Shown in pieces: positions 49,310 through 60,668 of a stretch of 64,000 bases of DNA; positions within the stretch are counted from its first letter, which is position 1, and the number at the start of each line of letters is the position of its first letter. The DNA is from Salinisphaera shabanensis E1L3A. Its GTDB lineage: Bacteria > Pseudomonadota > Gammaproteobacteria > Nevskiales > Salinisphaeraceae. The translations under genes were made by a program, and so were the position numbers. Below the pieces are notes generated by a model. It was not told the origin of the DNA, did no database searches, and was given only the letters and a program-made list of their open reading frames with translations. Location of the stretch: contig NZ_AFNV02000014.1 in assembly GCF_000215955.2 (NCBI RefSeq), positions 1 through 64,000 of the forward strand, read 5' to 3'.

Positions 49310-50410
49310 TCAAGCGCGTTCTGATGCGATCGGCGCCAGACCACTGGCCACGTCGGCATTCTGGGCGCGATGGCGCAGGGCGTGATCGAGCAGCACGAGC
49401 GCGAGCATGGCCTCGGCAATCGGTGTCGCCCGCAGGCCGACACAAGGATCGTGTCGGCCCGTGGTGCGCATCTGTGTGGCCTGGCCGCTGGTATCGATCG
49501 TGTCACCGGGAATGATGATGCTCGACGTCGGCTTGAGCGCCATGCTCGCGCGAATCGTCTGGCCACTGGAAATCCCGCCCTGAATACCGCCGGAATGATT
49601 GCTGGCAAATCCGTCCGGCGACATTTCATCGCGATGCTGCGAGCCGCGCTGGTTCACCACCGCAAAGCCGTCGCCGATTTCCACCCCCTTGACGGCATTG
49701 ATGCTCATCAACGCCTTGGCGATCTCGGCGTCGAGGCGGTCGAATACCGGCTCGCCCCAGCCCGGAGGCACGCCGGTGGCGATGACGTTGATCCGCGCGC
49801 CGATCGAGTCGCCGTCTTTTCGCAGCGCGTTGATATAGTTTTCCAGCTCTTCAAGACGTTCTGACTCGGCACAGAAGAACGGGTTGTGGTTGGCCGCATC
49901 GAGATCCGTACAGGCCAGTTCGAGCGGCCCCATGGCCGCGAGATACCCCTGGATACGCACCCCGAAACGCTCGGCGAGCACCTTGCGCGCTATCGCCCCG
50001 GCCGCGACGCGCGTGGCAGTTTCGCGTGCCGAGGAACGTCCACCGCCGCGATAGTCGCGGATGCCGTATTTCTGTAGATAGGCGTAGTCGGCGTGATTGG
50101 GCCGGAACACGTCCTTGATCTTGGAATAGTCGCGCGAGCGCTGATCGGTGTTTTCGATGATCAGCCCGATCGGCGTGCCCGTGGTCTTGCCTTCGAAGAC
50201 GCCGGATACGATCCGCGCGCGATCGTCTTCGCGGCGCTGCGTCACATAGCGGGAGGTTCCGGGCTTGCGCCGGTCCAGTTCGACCTGGAGATCGTCTTCA
50301 CTGATTTCGATGCCGGGTGGACAGCCGTCGACGATGCAGCCGATCGCCGGCCCGTGACTTTCGCCAAAGGTCGTGACCGTGAATCGTTCGCCCCAGGTAT
50401 TGCCTGCCAT
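49310..50410 (-). CDS. aroC: chorismate synthase
   Basis: 366 residues from ATG 50410. The start [20 protein letters not shown] is diagnostic, followed by the FMN-binding [11 protein letters not shown] and [14 protein letters not shown] motifs. It makes chorismate from EPSP and so feeds the trp pathway in the middle of the window. It lies 22 bases after prmB, the usual prmB-aroC pairing. Confidence 0.96.
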   Translation of the reverse strand: MAGNTWGERFTVTTFGESHGPAIGCIVDGCPPGIEISEDDLQVELDRRKPGTSRYVTQRREDDRARIVSGVFEGKTTGTPIGLIIENTDQRSRDYSKIKDVFRPNHADYAYLQKYGIRDYRGGGRSSARETATRVAAGAIARKVLAERFGVRIQGYLAAMGPLELACTDLDAANHNPFFCAESERLEELENYINALRKDGDSIGARINVIATGVPPGWGEPVFDRLDAEIAKALMSINAVKGVEIGDGFAVVNQRGSQHRDEMSPDGFASNHSGGIQGGISSGQTIRASMALKPTSSIIIPGDTIDTSGQATQMRTTGRHDPCVGLRATPIAEAMLALVLLDHALRHRAQNADVASGLAPIASERA

Positions 50411-50432
50411 AAGTCTTAGCTCGTCGAAAAAA

Positions 50433-51368
50433 CTACTGCGCGGTCGCGGCCTGTGCATCCACCCAGGCGTCGAGATCTTGTGCCTCCAGAACGCCGACAC
50501 CCAAGCCGCCGCGCTCGAGTTCCACCCACGTTATCGGCAGGTCCGGGTAAGTCTGCTCCAGGACAAAGGCGCTGTAACCGACTTCCAGCACCAGCAGCCC
50601 ATCTTCGCTGAGATAGTTGCGGGCGTCGAACAAAAGCCGTGCGACCAGGGAGAGATCGTCACTGTCACCATGAAAGGCGAAACCGGGTTCGTGCCGATAT
50701 TCCGGTGCCAGGCCCGACCATTCATCCCGCGTGACATACGGCGGATTGGTCACGATCAGGTCGAAACGCTGTTCAGGAAGCCCATCGAACAGATCGGCCT
50801 TCACATACTCCACCTGGGGCCCGATATCGTGCTTGTCACTATTGATCCGCGCGACATCCAGCGCATCGCTACTGGCATCAGTAGCCACAACACGTGCTTC
50901 TGGGAAGGCCAGTGCACAGGCAATCGCGATCGCGCCGCTGCCCGTACACAAATCGAGGATCGAAAGCGGCTCGCGATGCCCGAGCCAGGGCTGAAATTCG
51001 GTTTCGACGAGCTCCGCAATCGGCGAGCGCGGCACGATCACCCGTTCGTCGACAAAGAATTCGAGACCGGCGAACCAGGCTTTCTGCGTAATGTAGGCCG
51101 CAGGCCGGCGTGTTTCGATGCGGCGATGAATAATTTCGATAACCGCATCGCGCTCGGCAAAGGTGAGCGTGCTGTCCAGATAGACGTCTGGCAGCGTCGC
51201 ATCCAGCCCCAGTGTGTCGAGCACCAGATGGGCGGCCTCGTCCACAGCGTTGTCGCTACCGTGGCCGAACGCCAACTCCGACGCGGCGAAGCGCGATGCG
51301 CCCCAACGGATATAGTCCAGCACGCGCGTGAGCGTGGCAGCGATGTCGGTGTTGTCGTGGTGGGTCAT
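50433..51368 (-). CDS. prmB: ribosomal protein L3 glutamine N5-methyltransferase
   Basis: 311 residues. SAM-binding [14 protein letters not shown] and the glutamine-methyltransferase motif TNPPYV. PrmB methylates a glutamine of L3 in the large ribosomal subunit; the length and gene order (before aroC) favour PrmB over PrmC. Confidence 0.94.
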   Translation of the reverse strand: MTHHDNTDIAATLTRVLDYIRWGASRFAASELAFGHGSDNAVDEAAHLVLDTLGLDATLPDVYLDSTLTFAERDAVIEIIHRRIETRRPAAYITQKAWFAGLEFFVDERVIVPRSPIAELVETEFQPWLGHREPLSILDLCTGSGAIAIACALAFPEARVVATDASSDALDVARINSDKHDIGPQVEYVKADLFDGLPEQRFDLIVTNPPYVTRDEWSGLAPEYRHEPGFAFHGDSDDLSLVARLLFDARNYLSEDGLLVLEVGYSAFVLEQTYPDLPITWVELERGGLGVGVLEAQDLDAWVDAQAATAQ

Positions 51369-51542
51369 ACCTGCCTGTATATAGCCTGAAAACAGCCGTT
51401 ACCCGGCCTGCCGGGCATTCGACCGATACGCGATCGTGGCGGCGCCAAGCGCCGTGTCGCGCAAGGATAAACCACATCTGTACTTTGCGCGGATGCAAAG
51501 CGACGCTACGCTGCGCGCATCCACTGATTCACGATATTCCGA

Positions 51543-52439
51543 ATGGCTTCATCGAACCCGGCAAGCGCGGGTGACCGCCTGTTTGCCGCCATGCTGTGGC
51601 TATTGCCCACCCGCGCAATCTCGCGCGCAGCCCATGCGCTGGCGCGCGCACGAATGCCCTGGCTGAAACAAAGTCTGATCAACGCGTTCATGCGGCTTTA
51701 TCCTGGCATCGATATGAGCGAAGCGGCCCAGCCCGACCCCAGCGCCTATTCGAGCTTCAACGCTTTTTTCACTCGCGCACTGACGCCTGAAGCGAGGCCC
51801 ATGCCTGACGACCGCGAACGTATCGTGTCGCCGGTCGACGGTACGCTGGGCGCTTTTGGCGATGCCCGTAGCGGCATGATCTGCCAGACCAAGGGCATGG
51901 CCTACGATCTGCGTACGCTCGTGGGCGGCAGCGAAGCCTGGTCCGCCGCTTTTCTGGGCGGACGCTATGCGACCTTCTATCTCGCCCCGTCCAACTATCA
52001 TCGCGTACATATGCCGCTGGACGGCTGTGTGCGCGAGATGCGCTATGTGCCCGGCCGGCTGTTCGGGGTGAATCCGCGCTGTGTCCGCGCTATTCCGCGC
52101 CTGTTCGCGCGCAACGAGCGGCTGGTCACGATGTTCGATACCGCGGTCGGGCCCATGGCCATGGTCCTGGTCGGCGCCTTCATCGTGGGCGGCATCCATA
52201 CCCGGTGGGCCGGCCAGATCTGTCCGCCGCATCGACGCACGCCACGCAACGAGAGCTTCATCGATGCAACCCTGGAGAACGCCTACTATGCACGCGGCGA
52301 GGAAATGGGCCGCTTCTCGATCGGCTCCAGTGTAATCCTGCTATTCGGCCCAGGCGCGTTGGGTTGGGAAAACGAGCTGTTCAACGGCCAGCCCGTCAAG
52401 CTGGGCGATTCGATCGCACGTTTGGGCAACGGCGCCTGA
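51543..52439 (+). CDS. psd: phosphatidylserine decarboxylase proenzyme
   Basis: 298 residues. Catalytic triad candidates: Asp in VSPVDGTLG, His in NYHRVHMPLDG, and the self-cleavage Ser in FSIGSSVILLFG, where cleavage before Ser makes the pyruvoyl group. The usual LGST/MGST is IGSS here, a tolerated variant. It forms phosphatidylethanolamine at the inner membrane. The ribosome-binding site is weak. Convergent with epmA eight bases away, divergent from prmB. Confidence 0.93.
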   Translation: MASSNPASAGDRLFAAMLWLLPTRAISRAAHALARARMPWLKQSLINAFMRLYPGIDMSEAAQPDPSAYSSFNAFFTRALTPEARPMPDDRERIVSPVDGTLGAFGDARSGMICQTKGMAYDLRTLVGGSEAWSAAFLGGRYATFYLAPSNYHRVHMPLDGCVREMRYVPGRLFGVNPRCVRAIPRLFARNERLVTMFDTAVGPMAMVLVGAFIVGGIHTRWAGQICPPHRRTPRNESFIDATLENAYYARGEEMGRFSIGSSVILLFGPGALGWENELFNGQPVKLGDSIARLGNGA

Positions 52440-52447
52440 AATAGCGG

Positions 52448-53392
52448 CTAGCGACGCGGCCAATCAAAAGCCAGTGCGTCGCCGATGCCGTCGAACCCGC
52501 AGATCAGCGCGAGTAGTCGGTCCACGCCGAGCGCCACCCCGGCGCTTGCCGGCATGCCCGCCTGCATTGCATTCAAAAGGCGCTCATCCAGGCCGGTTTG
52601 CGCTACACCGGCCTCGGTGCGCAGGCGCTGCTCGCGCTGCATGCGATCGCGTGCGATCGCCGCGTCCGTAAGTTCCTCGGCGCCATTGGCCAATTCCACG
52701 CCCTGCCAGAACCATTCGAAGCGGCGGGCGATACCCGCGCGTTCGGAGTCGCTCGCCACGAGTACGGCATCGTCATTCGGAAAATCGACGACGCACACGG
52801 GCCCTTGCCGGCCAAGCGTGGGTTGGACCGCCAGACTCATGATCAGATCGAGCCAGAAGGCGCGATCGTCGTCGTCAGCAGCTTGCGCGGGTGCGAGCTG
52901 CCGTCGACGCGCCCAGTCGGCCAAGACGGCGCCTTCGCTTTCGATCGGATCAATGCCGGTCACGGATTCAAACACCGCGCGGTATTCGCAAACCGGTGCG
53001 CAGGCAACGCCGGCAACCGCTTCGACCAGATCTCGAGTCTCGGCCACGATATCCATCATGCTCGCCTGTGGCCGATACCACTCAAGCATCCAGAATTCGG
53101 GGTTATGCCAGCGCCCGGCTTCGCCCGCGCGAAACACGGGCCCCAATTGATAGATCGCGCCCATGTCGGCGGCGAGCAACCGTTTGAGCGCATGTTCGGG
53201 CGAAGGCACGAGATAGCCATCGACCCCGACCGCCATGCTGGCCAGCCCGCGTTCGGCCGGTGCGGCACTGGCGATCAGCGGCGTACTCACTTCCAGCACT
53301 TCGCGGCGCGCCATGAAGCTGCGGATGTCGCCAAGCAGCCGGGCACGGCGTTCGAGCGTTGCCCGCTTGGCCCGCGGGCGCCAATCGGTCAT
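52448..53392 (-). CDS. epmA: EF-P--(R)-beta-lysine ligase
   Basis: 314 residues from ATG 53392, with AAGG eight bases ahead; a GTG two codons earlier is the alternative. A lysyl-tRNA synthetase catalytic core without the anticodon domain: motif 2 as HNPEFWMLEWY and motif 3 as GVALGVDRLLALICG. EpmA attaches (R)-beta-lysine to Lys34 of EF-P. It follows efp directly on the same strand. Confidence 0.94.
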   Translation of the reverse strand: MTDWRPRAKRATLERRARLLGDIRSFMARREVLEVSTPLIASAAPAERGLASMAVGVDGYLVPSPEHALKRLLAADMGAIYQLGPVFRAGEAGRWHNPEFWMLEWYRPQASMMDIVAETRDLVEAVAGVACAPVCEYRAVFESVTGIDPIESEGAVLADWARRRQLAPAQAADDDDRAFWLDLIMSLAVQPTLGRQGPVCVVDFPNDDAVLVASDSERAGIARRFEWFWQGVELANGAEELTDAAIARDRMQREQRLRTEAGVAQTGLDERLLNAMQAGMPASAGVALGVDRLLALICGFDGIGDALAFDWPRR

Positions 53393-53432
53393 CTCCACGA
53401 CCTTACGAGGCTAGGCCACGCGCGATAAACGC

Positions 53433-54005
53433 TTAGCCTTCGTTGGCGCGCGAGACATACTCGCCCTTGCGCGTATCGACCTTCAGCGTTTCGCCCTCTT
53501 CGATGAACAAGGGCACACGCACCACCGCGCCGGTTTCCAGCGTGGCCGGCTTGCCGCCGCCGCCCGACGTATCACCGCGCACGCCGGGATCGGTTTCGGT
53601 CACGGTCAGGGTCACGAAATTCGGCGGATCGACCTGCAACGGCGTACCGTTCCAGAGCGTCACGCTGCAGGTGTCCTGGGCCTTGAGCCACTTGGTGGCA
53701 TCGCCAACCGCGGCTTCACTGGCCTGATACTGCTCGAAGGTGTTCGGCTCCATGAAGTGCCAGAACTCGCCGTCGTGATAGAGATACTGCAGGTCGACGT
53801 CCATGACGTCGGCGGCTTCCACGCTATCGCCCGACTTGAAGGTCCGTTCGATGACGCGGTTGGTTTTCAGGTTGCGAATCTTGACGCGATTGAACGCCTG
53901 ACCCTTGCCGGGTTTCACGAACTCGTTCTCGACAATGGCGCACGGGTCGCCGTCGAGAATGATCTTGAGCCCGCCCTTGAACTGGTTGGTATTGAAGGTC
54001 GCCAT
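53433..54005 (-). CDS. efp: translation elongation factor P
   Basis: 190 residues from ATG 54005. The modified lysine is Lys34 in the loop VKPGKGQAF, and the three beta-barrel domains are complete, ending [20 protein letters not shown] relieves ribosome stalling at polyproline. Its modification enzymes epmA and epmB flank it, which fits the beta-lysylation route rather than rhamnosylation. An upstream ATG 11 codons earlier is less likely. Confidence 0.96.
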   Translation of the reverse strand: MATFNTNQFKGGLKIILDGDPCAIVENEFVKPGKGQAFNRVKIRNLKTNRVIERTFKSGDSVEAADVMDVDLQYLYHDGEFWHFMEPNTFEQYQASEAAVGDATKWLKAQDTCSVTLWNGTPLQVDPPNFVTLTVTETDPGVRGDTSGGGGKPATLETGAVVRVPLFIEEGETLKVDTRKGEYVSRANEG

Positions 54006-54093
54006 AAAAGCTTGTTTCTGATTGGTTGAAAACCGCACGCCTCATAGGCGCGGCCGGTTGGCGCAGCGCGGGTGGCGCTCTACACTGGTCGCC

Positions 54094-55170
54094 ATGCATC
54101 ACGCCCAAGTCGAGACCTTGCGCGCGCCTGCCCGAAAGCGCGCCAGTCTATCGCAAACCGGTCACGGCTGGCAGCAGGCCATGCGTGAAGCGGTGACCGA
54201 TATCGGCACGCTTTGCGACCTGCTCGAGTTGTCGGACGCCCAGCGTGATGCGTTGATCGGCATACGAACCGGTTTCCCGTTGCGCGTACCGCGTAGCTAT
54301 ATCGCACGCATGCGCCGCGGCGATGTCGACGACCCTCTGCTACGTCAGGTTCTGCCCATAGCCGCAGAAAACGAACCTGTGCCGGGGTTTTCGATCGACG
54401 CGGTGGGCGATCACGCGAGCGCGCTCGGTGACGGCGTTCTGCACAAATACCATGGCCGCGCCCTGCTGGTGACCACCGGCGCCTGTGCCGTGCACTGCCG
54501 CTATTGCTTCCGGCGGCATTTCGACTATGCAAACCAGCATGCCGGTGCCCGTCAGGGCGAGGCCGCACTCGCGCATATTGCCGCCGATAAGAGCATCAAC
54601 GAAGTCATTCTCTCAGGCGGCGACCCGTTATCGCTGAGTAATAACCGTCTCGATGCGCTCGGGCACGCACTCGACGCAATCGAGCACGTCACGCGTATTC
54701 GTATTCATACCCGTACCGCCGTGGTGCTGCCCGAGCGTATTGATGCGGATTTGATCGCCTGGGTCCGTGAACGCCGCCAGCAATGCGTGATCGTCATCCA
54801 TGCCAATCACGCGCAGGAACTCGACGACACGGTTGCCCAGCGGCTGCTTGAACTGCGTGCCGCTGGCGCGACCCTGCTCAATCAAGCGGTTTTGCTCAAG
54901 AACGTCAACGATGATGTCGATACATTGATACAACTCAGCGAGCGGCTCTTTGCGCTGGGTGTGATGCCGTACTATCTGCACCTGCTCGACCGGGTGGCCG
55001 GAAGCGCGCATTTCGAAGTCGATGAGGCGCGTGCACGCATACTCATCGGCCGCGTGGCCGGGCGACTGCCCGGCTATCTGGTACCACGGCTGGCGCGCGA
55101 AAACGCCGGCGATGCCGCCAAGCAGGTTCTCGGCTACGACGCCGGGCCGAGTGCGGCCGATACGCGATGA
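54094..55170 (+). CDS. epmB: EF-P beta-lysylation protein EpmB (lysine 2,3-aminomutase family)
   Basis: 358 residues from ATG 54094. Radical-SAM cysteines C131, C135 and C138 (CAVHCRYC), with a glycine-rich ILSGGDPLSLS. EpmB converts (S)-alpha-lysine to (R)-beta-lysine for EpmA. Divergent from efp, with 88 bases between the starts. The open frame extends 24 codons upstream into that gap, but the start chosen matches the family. Confidence 0.94.
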   Translation: MHHAQVETLRAPARKRASLSQTGHGWQQAMREAVTDIGTLCDLLELSDAQRDALIGIRTGFPLRVPRSYIARMRRGDVDDPLLRQVLPIAAENEPVPGFSIDAVGDHASALGDGVLHKYHGRALLVTTGACAVHCRYCFRRHFDYANQHAGARQGEAALAHIAADKSINEVILSGGDPLSLSNNRLDALGHALDAIEHVTRIRIHTRTAVVLPERIDADLIAWVRERRQQCVIVIHANHAQELDDTVAQRLLELRAAGATLLNQAVLLKNVNDDVDTLIQLSERLFALGVMPYYLHLLDRVAGSAHFEVDEARARILIGRVAGRLPGYLVPRLARENAGDAAKQVLGYDAGPSAADTR

Positions 55171-55187
55171 TGTTGAAGGGGTAACCA

Positions 55188-57284
55188 TTGAACCAGCACA
55201 CAACGGCATCACAGCCGGGTACCGGGGTCGGCAAGACGCTTGCGGTCATGGCGATCACGGCCGATGAGGCCGTCTTCGAGCGGATTCGTCAGGTGCTTGA
55301 CGACAGCGACGATCCTGTCGATCTGATTCGCTCCGAGGATCCGAGCCAACTGGGCGAAGAGGACGCCATCTCCGGCGTTGCCGTGATCGGTCTGCATTGC
55401 CATACCGACAACGCACGCGCCCGCCGCGAGCTGGGGCTGGTTCATGGGCTTGCCGGACTCGCGCCCGTCGTCGTGCTCGACAACGGTGACGCGGGGCTTG
55501 AACGCGAGGACGCGTTCGCCGCCGGCGCCTGGGACATGGTGGCGCTCGCCGAAACCGATCTGCTGGAACTGCGCCTGCGTCAGGCGCTCGATATCGGGCG
55601 CGTGCGGGTCGAACTGCAGGACGCCGCACAGCGCCTCAACCAGACCCAGCGCCGCCTGGATGTGTTGCTCAGCCATGGACAGGATGCGCGCGCGACGCTC
55701 GTCGGCCAGCGCGTGGCTGACCCGAGCCCGGCATTCGCCCGTATGATCGGCGTCAACGATATCGAAAGCGCACGCGGCATCGACCTGCTCGAACGCGTCG
55801 CACCGCACGACCGCGACCGTTTTTCCAGCGCGCTCGACCAAGTCACCACCGAGCAGTCCGATGCGTCGCTGGTGTTCGATCTAACCACGCATCTGAACCA
55901 TCGTCAGAGCGTGCGCGCACTATTGACCCCGGGCGTTGCCGAGAAAAGCGACGAGCGCCGCACCAACGTCGTACTGCAATCGGTGGACAGCGAACACCGA
56001 GCCGGAGACGCGTCCCGCGGGCCCGCGCTCGACGGCCGCATGGCGCTGCATTCGGTGTTGTCCCAAACCGTAAGCCGGGCCAAGGAATATGTGCTCGGCA
56101 TGGTCTTCATCGCTATCGATGAAATTTCGGGGCTGCAGGATCAGTTCGGACTCGCCGAAAGCGATTTATTGCTTCAGGAAGTAGGGCTGTATCTGTTGCA
56201 AGCCATACGCGGTGAAGACCGTGTATTTCGTTTCGGCGCTGGCGAATACGTGATGATCATCGAACGCCATTCGGCCAACGAGATCGAAGATTTCGCACAG
56301 AGCCTGCATACCGCGCTTTCCGACGAAGTCTTCGGCGACGATCGTCAAAGCACGACAATGTCATCGAGCCTGTCCTATTGCGTGCTTTCCGGCGGCTCGT
56401 CCCAGAACGACGCGCGCTTGCAGCGCTTGATGGATACCGTATACGAGCTGCGCGATGAAGGCGGCGATGCCTGCCAGAAATGCGTCGTCGATAGTCCGAA
56501 CGATACCAGCACGGGCGCACACGAGGCTTGGGCCCAGCGCTTGCGCGAAGCGCTCGACCAGGATCGATTCAGCCTCGCATACCAGGGCGTCACCAGCCTC
56601 GCGGGCGACAGCCAGCCGTATTTCGATGTGCTGCTGCGCTATGTCGATGATCGCAGCGCACTCGTACGCCCGGGCGAATTCCTGCCGGCTGCCGAGCAAG
56701 CGAACATGATGCCCGATATCGATCGCTGGGTCGTACAACGCGCAATCGACGTGATCTGGCAGCAGAAGGCAAAGAACACTGAAATCATACTGTTCGTAAA
56801 ACTTTCGCCGGCCACGATCGAGGCCGGCGAGGCCTTCACGAGTTGGCTTGCGACTGCGATCGAGCAGCGTCCGGTCGAGCCGAGCGCGCTCATCTTCAGC
56901 TTCCGCGAAGACGATGTCCGCAGCAACGCCCGCCCGGCTACCCACCTCGCCCAGTCGCTGGCGGATGCGGGCTTTCGCGTGGCCCTAACCCATTACGGCA
57001 GTACGCCCAAGGCCGTTCAGGTTCTCGATCGCATGCCTGCCCACTTCATCAAACTCGCCCCCGATTTCGCGCGCCAGATGCTTGGCCGAGAAGAGGACGA
57101 ACGCCTGGCCCATATCATCGCCAGCGCGCGCGAGCGCGAGATCCCGCTCATCGCCGAACAGATCGAAGACGCCAACAGCATGGCCCGGCTATGGCAGGCG
57201 GGTATCAACTACGTGCAGGGCCATTTCATCCAGGAACCCGACACCGAAGCATTGACTGACGATACCGCCGCCGAGCCGTACTAG
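55188..57284 (+). CDS. fimX: FimX-like protein with degenerate REC, GGDEF and EAL domains
   Basis: 698 residues from a TTG start with GAAGGGG at good spacing. An N-terminal receiver-like domain (about 15-130) lacks the phosphoacceptor Asp. A PAS-like region and a GGDEF domain follow, the latter with FGAGEY for GGDEF. In the EAL domain (about 445-690) the EAL motif is DVL, NLS is KLS, DDFG is THYG, and QGxxxxxP is kept as QGHFIQEP. Catalysis is not expected; the pattern matches FimX, a c-di-GMP receptor for type IV pilus assembly. It follows epmB by 17 bases, so the two may be cotranscribed. Confidence 0.8.
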   Translation: MNQHTTASQPGTGVGKTLAVMAITADEAVFERIRQVLDDSDDPVDLIRSEDPSQLGEEDAISGVAVIGLHCHTDNARARRELGLVHGLAGLAPVVVLDNGDAGLEREDAFAAGAWDMVALAETDLLELRLRQALDIGRVRVELQDAAQRLNQTQRRLDVLLSHGQDARATLVGQRVADPSPAFARMIGVNDIESARGIDLLERVAPHDRDRFSSALDQVTTEQSDASLVFDLTTHLNHRQSVRALLTPGVAEKSDERRTNVVLQSVDSEHRAGDASRGPALDGRMALHSVLSQTVSRAKEYVLGMVFIAIDEISGLQDQFGLAESDLLLQEVGLYLLQAIRGEDRVFRFGAGEYVMIIERHSANEIEDFAQSLHTALSDEVFGDDRQSTTMSSSLSYCVLSGGSSQNDARLQRLMDTVYELRDEGGDACQKCVVDSPNDTSTGAHEAWAQRLREALDQDRFSLAYQGVTSLAGDSQPYFDVLLRYVDDRSALVRPGEFLPAAEQANMMPDIDRWVVQRAIDVIWQQKAKNTEIILFVKLSPATIEAGEAFTSWLATAIEQRPVEPSALIFSFREDDVRSNARPATHLAQSLADAGFRVALTHYGSTPKAVQVLDRMPAHFIKLAPDFARQMLGREEDERLAHIIASAREREIPLIAEQIEDANSMARLWQAGINYVQGHFIQEPDTEALTDDTAAEPY

Positions 57285-57302
57285 CGACGGCACCGGCGTA
57301 CA

Positions 57303-58199
57303 TCAAGCGCGCTGAGCGTGAACGCTTTCGAGAGCCGCAATGCGTTCTTCAAGCGGCGGGTGGGTCATGAAGTAGCGCTTGATGCCAAGTGCTTTCTTGC
57401 CGGAAATACCCAGCGCCTGCATCTGATCGGGCAGTTCGGTGGCGATCGTGCCCGCCTGCAAACGGCGCAGCGCGCCGATCATCTTGGCGCGCCCCGCCAA
57501 ATGGGCGCCGCCCGCATCGGCGGCGAACTCGCGCCGGCGCGAAAACCAGAACACGATCAGACTCGCCAGCACACCGAGCACCATTTCGGCAAAGATCACG
57601 GTCATGAAGTAACCGATGCCATGGCCACGCTCATTGCGCAGCACCATACGGTCGACGATATGCCCGATCACATGGGCAAAGAAGAAGACGAACGTGTTGA
57701 CCACGCCCTGAATGAGCGACAGCGTCACCATATCGCCATTGGCGACATGCGTAACTTCATGACCGATCACAGCCTCGGCCTCGTCGTGACTCATCTGGCG
57801 TAGTAGACCGGTGGATACGGCGACCAATGCGTTATTACGACTCATGCCGGTGGCGAACGCATTCATGTCGGGCGAGTCGTAGATCGCAACTTCCGGCATG
57901 CCGATACCAGCCTGCCGCGCCTGCCTCGTAACTGTCGATACGAGCCAGCTTTCCATCGCGTTCGACGGTTGCTGGATCACCTGAGCGCCAGTCATGCGCT
58001 TGGCCATGAATTTGGACATGGCAAGCGAAATGAGCGAACCGCCCATGCCAAACACCGCTGCAAAGATCAGCAGCGACGGAATATCGAGATCCACGCCGTT
58101 GGCGGCGAGCAGACTGGTGACGCCAAACAGCTGAAGAATGACCGACAACACCAGCATGATGGCGATGTTGGTCAGCAGAAACAGCCCGATACGTTTCAT
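57303..58199 (-). CDS. htpX: protease HtpX (M48 membrane metalloprotease)
   Basis: 298 residues. Two N-terminal membrane helices, zinc motif [10 protein letters not shown], two further membrane helices and the third ligand Glu in [11 protein letters not shown]. HtpX degrades misfolded inner-membrane proteins in the Cpx/heat response. Convergent with the FimX-like gene (18 bases). Confidence 0.95.
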   Translation of the reverse strand: MKRIGLFLLTNIAIMLVLSVILQLFGVTSLLAANGVDLDIPSLLIFAAVFGMGGSLISLAMSKFMAKRMTGAQVIQQPSNAMESWLVSTVTRQARQAGIGMPEVAIYDSPDMNAFATGMSRNNALVAVSTGLLRQMSHDEAEAVIGHEVTHVANGDMVTLSLIQGVVNTFVFFFAHVIGHIVDRMVLRNERGHGIGYFMTVIFAEMVLGVLASLIVFWFSRRREFAADAGGAHLAGRAKMIGALRRLQAGTIATELPDQMQALGISGKKALGIKRYFMTHPPLEERIAALESVHAQRA

Positions 58200-58338
58200 C
58201 GACTACCCTGGAGTGCAAGATTCGAATGCTTAGATAGCGAACCCGCGAATAGGTTTCAATACCAAGGCGCGTTTTTTTACAAGCGAAGGCAGGGCCCGGT
58301 GTCTACCCTGCAGTTCACTGCCCCTTACCCGCTCGTAC

Positions 58339-60564
58339 TCAGCGCTGTTCGACAGAAACCGACTGTACTTGCGTGAATCCGCGGGGTAGCCGTTTGCCGC
58401 GTGACGCGCGCGGGCCGCGATACGCATCGCGCTCACCGGCCTTGAGGGTCATGTGCCGCTTGCCGCTATAGATCGTCAGTACCGCGCTTGCAGGCAGCGC
58501 TGCAAGCGCGACGACCTGTTCGTCCTTGTTAAGCGAGATCAGCTTGTTGCCCTTGCCCTTGGAAAGCGCCGGCAGCTCGTCCACCGGCAGGCAAAGCAAC
58601 TGCCCGGCGCTGGTGATGACACAGACTTCCGGATCCTCGCCCTCGATCGGCGCCGGCGCGAGCGCATCGGCGTTCTTGCCGACCGACAGCGCCGCCTTAC
58701 CGCTCTTGTTACGACTGCTGATGTCGCCCAGCGTTGTCGCAAACGCGTTGCCCGCCGTACTGGCGAGCACGCAGCGCGTGTTCTCGTCGCCGAGTGCGAC
58801 GCCTACGAAGCGGGCGCCATCGGCCGGGTTGAGACTGCCGGTGAGTGGTTCGCCCTGCCCGCGGGCCGACGGCAGCTTGTGGGCCGCGAGTGTGTAGCTG
58901 CGCCCGGTGGAATCGAGCACCACCAGCGTCTGGTTGCTCCGCCCCACCGCGTGGGTGAGATAGTCGTCGCCGCTGCGAAAACTCAGGCCCGCGGCATCGA
59001 CATCATGGCCTTTCGCTGCGCGTATCCAGCCCTGGCGCGACAGCACCACGGTAATCGGCTCGCTGGGCAGCAGATCAGCCTCGGAGAGTGCTTTGGCCTG
59101 ATCGCGTTCGACCATGCGGCTACGGCGCGCGTCGCCGTATTTCTCGGCGTCGGCCTTGATCTCGTCGCCGATCAGCTTGTCGAGCTTCTTGCGCGAGCCG
59201 AGGATCGCTTCCAACGTCTTGCGCTCGGCTTCCAGCTCTTCCTGCTCGCCGCGAATCTTGAACTCTTCGAGCTTCATCAGGTGCCGCAGACGCAGATCCA
59301 GTACCGCGTCGGTCTGCGTGCCGGTGAGCCCGAAGCGTTCCATCATCACCGGCTTGGGTTCGTCCTCGGTACGGATGATATGAATTACTTCATCAATATT
59401 CAGGTAGGCCGTGAGCAGGCCTTCGAGGATATGCAACCGGTCGAGCACGGCATCGAGACGATGTTCGAGCCGGCGCGTGACCGTCTGGCGGCGATAGGTC
59501 AACCACTCGGTGAGAATCTCGCGCAGATTCTTCACTCTAGGCGCTCCGTCGAGCCCGATTACGTTCAGATTGACGCGAATGCCCTTTTCCAGGCCGGTGG
59601 TGGCGAACAGATGCGCCATGAGCGCGTCGGTATCGACACGGTTGCTGCGCGGCACGATGATCAGGCGCGTCGGATTCTCGTGATCGGACTCGTCGCGCAG
59701 ATCCGACACCATCGGCAGCTTCTTGGCCGCCATCTGGCCGGCGATCTGCTCGAGCACGCGTGCGCCAGAGGTCTGGTACGGCAAGGCATCGATCACGATC
59801 TCGCCGTTTTCAATGGTGTAGGTCGCACGCAGGCGCACGATGCCGTTGCCCTTGGCATAGAGCTCGCGAATCTCTTCGGCCGGCGTGATGATTTCTGCGC
59901 CGGTGGGAAAGTCCGGCGCCGGCAGATATTCACAGAGCGTGTCCAGATCGGCATCGGGGTTGTTGAGCAGATGCACGGTGGCATCGGCCACTTCGCGCAG
60001 GTTGTGGGGCGGAATATCGGTGGCCATGCCCACGGCGATGCCCGTCCCACCGTTCAAGAGCACGTTCGGCAAGCGCGCCGGCATGGTCACCGGTTCGTTG
60101 AGCGTGCCATCGAAATTCGGCTGCCACTCGACCGTGCCCTGGCCCAGCTCGGAGAGCAGCGTGGCCGCGTACGCCGTCAGGCGCGATTCGGTATAGCGCA
60201 TGGCCGCGAACGATTTCGGATCGTCTGCGGTGCCCCAGTTGCCATGCCCGTCGATCAGCGGATAGCGATAGGAAAACGGCTGCGCCATGATCACCATGGC
60301 TTCGTAGCAGGCGGAATCGCCATGCGGATGGAATTTGCCGATCACGTCGCCGACCGTACGCGCGGCTTTCTTGGGCTTGGACGCCGCGGACAGCCCCAGT
60401 TCGGACATCGCATAGACGATACGGCGTTGCACCGGTTTGAGGCCGTCGCCGACATGCGGCAACGCACGGTCGAGAATGACGTACATCGCATAATCGAGGT
60501 AGGCCTTCTCGGCAAAGGTGCGTAGCGGTTGGCGCTCGCTTTCGTGTTCTGTGGTTGTCGCCAT
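58339..60564 (-). CDS. parC: DNA topoisomerase IV subunit A
   Basis: 741 residues. Catalytic Tyr in [11 protein letters not shown], and the quinolone region [13 protein letters not shown] with the unmutated Ser and Glu of the susceptible form. The C-terminal beta-propeller is shorter than in GyrA and lacks the GyrA box, which fixes it as ParC. It decatenates chromosomes with ParE, encoded upstream on the same strand. Confidence 0.95.
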   Translation of the reverse strand: MATTTEHESERQPLRTFAEKAYLDYAMYVILDRALPHVGDGLKPVQRRIVYAMSELGLSAASKPKKAARTVGDVIGKFHPHGDSACYEAMVIMAQPFSYRYPLIDGHGNWGTADDPKSFAAMRYTESRLTAYAATLLSELGQGTVEWQPNFDGTLNEPVTMPARLPNVLLNGGTGIAVGMATDIPPHNLREVADATVHLLNNPDADLDTLCEYLPAPDFPTGAEIITPAEEIRELYAKGNGIVRLRATYTIENGEIVIDALPYQTSGARVLEQIAGQMAAKKLPMVSDLRDESDHENPTRLIIVPRSNRVDTDALMAHLFATTGLEKGIRVNLNVIGLDGAPRVKNLREILTEWLTYRRQTVTRRLEHRLDAVLDRLHILEGLLTAYLNIDEVIHIIRTEDEPKPVMMERFGLTGTQTDAVLDLRLRHLMKLEEFKIRGEQEELEAERKTLEAILGSRKKLDKLIGDEIKADAEKYGDARRSRMVERDQAKALSEADLLPSEPITVVLSRQGWIRAAKGHDVDAAGLSFRSGDDYLTHAVGRSNQTLVVLDSTGRSYTLAAHKLPSARGQGEPLTGSLNPADGARFVGVALGDENTRCVLASTAGNAFATTLGDISSRNKSGKAALSVGKNADALAPAPIEGEDPEVCVITSAGQLLCLPVDELPALSKGKGNKLISLNKDEQVVALAALPASAVLTIYSGKRHMTLKAGERDAYRGPRASRGKRLPRGFTQVQSVSVEQR

Positions 60565-60668
60565 GATCTTTTAAATGCGTTCCAGTCGGAATGAGCCGCG
60601 CCTTACACCGCCTGCTCTTTGGCTCAGCGGTCGGCCTCATCGCCTTGCGCGGCTTAATTTCTACGTAT

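Noticed and set aside
58289-58311. hairpin GCAGGG/CCCTGC downstream of parC
   Set aside because: Short stem with an 11-base loop; the nearby seven-T run is on the wrong side for parC transcription.
58453-60525. 690-codon open frame on the plus strand opposite parC
   Set aside because: It is the antisense shadow of parC in GC-rich DNA, with Arg/Gly/Ala/Val-rich sequence and no recognisable domain.
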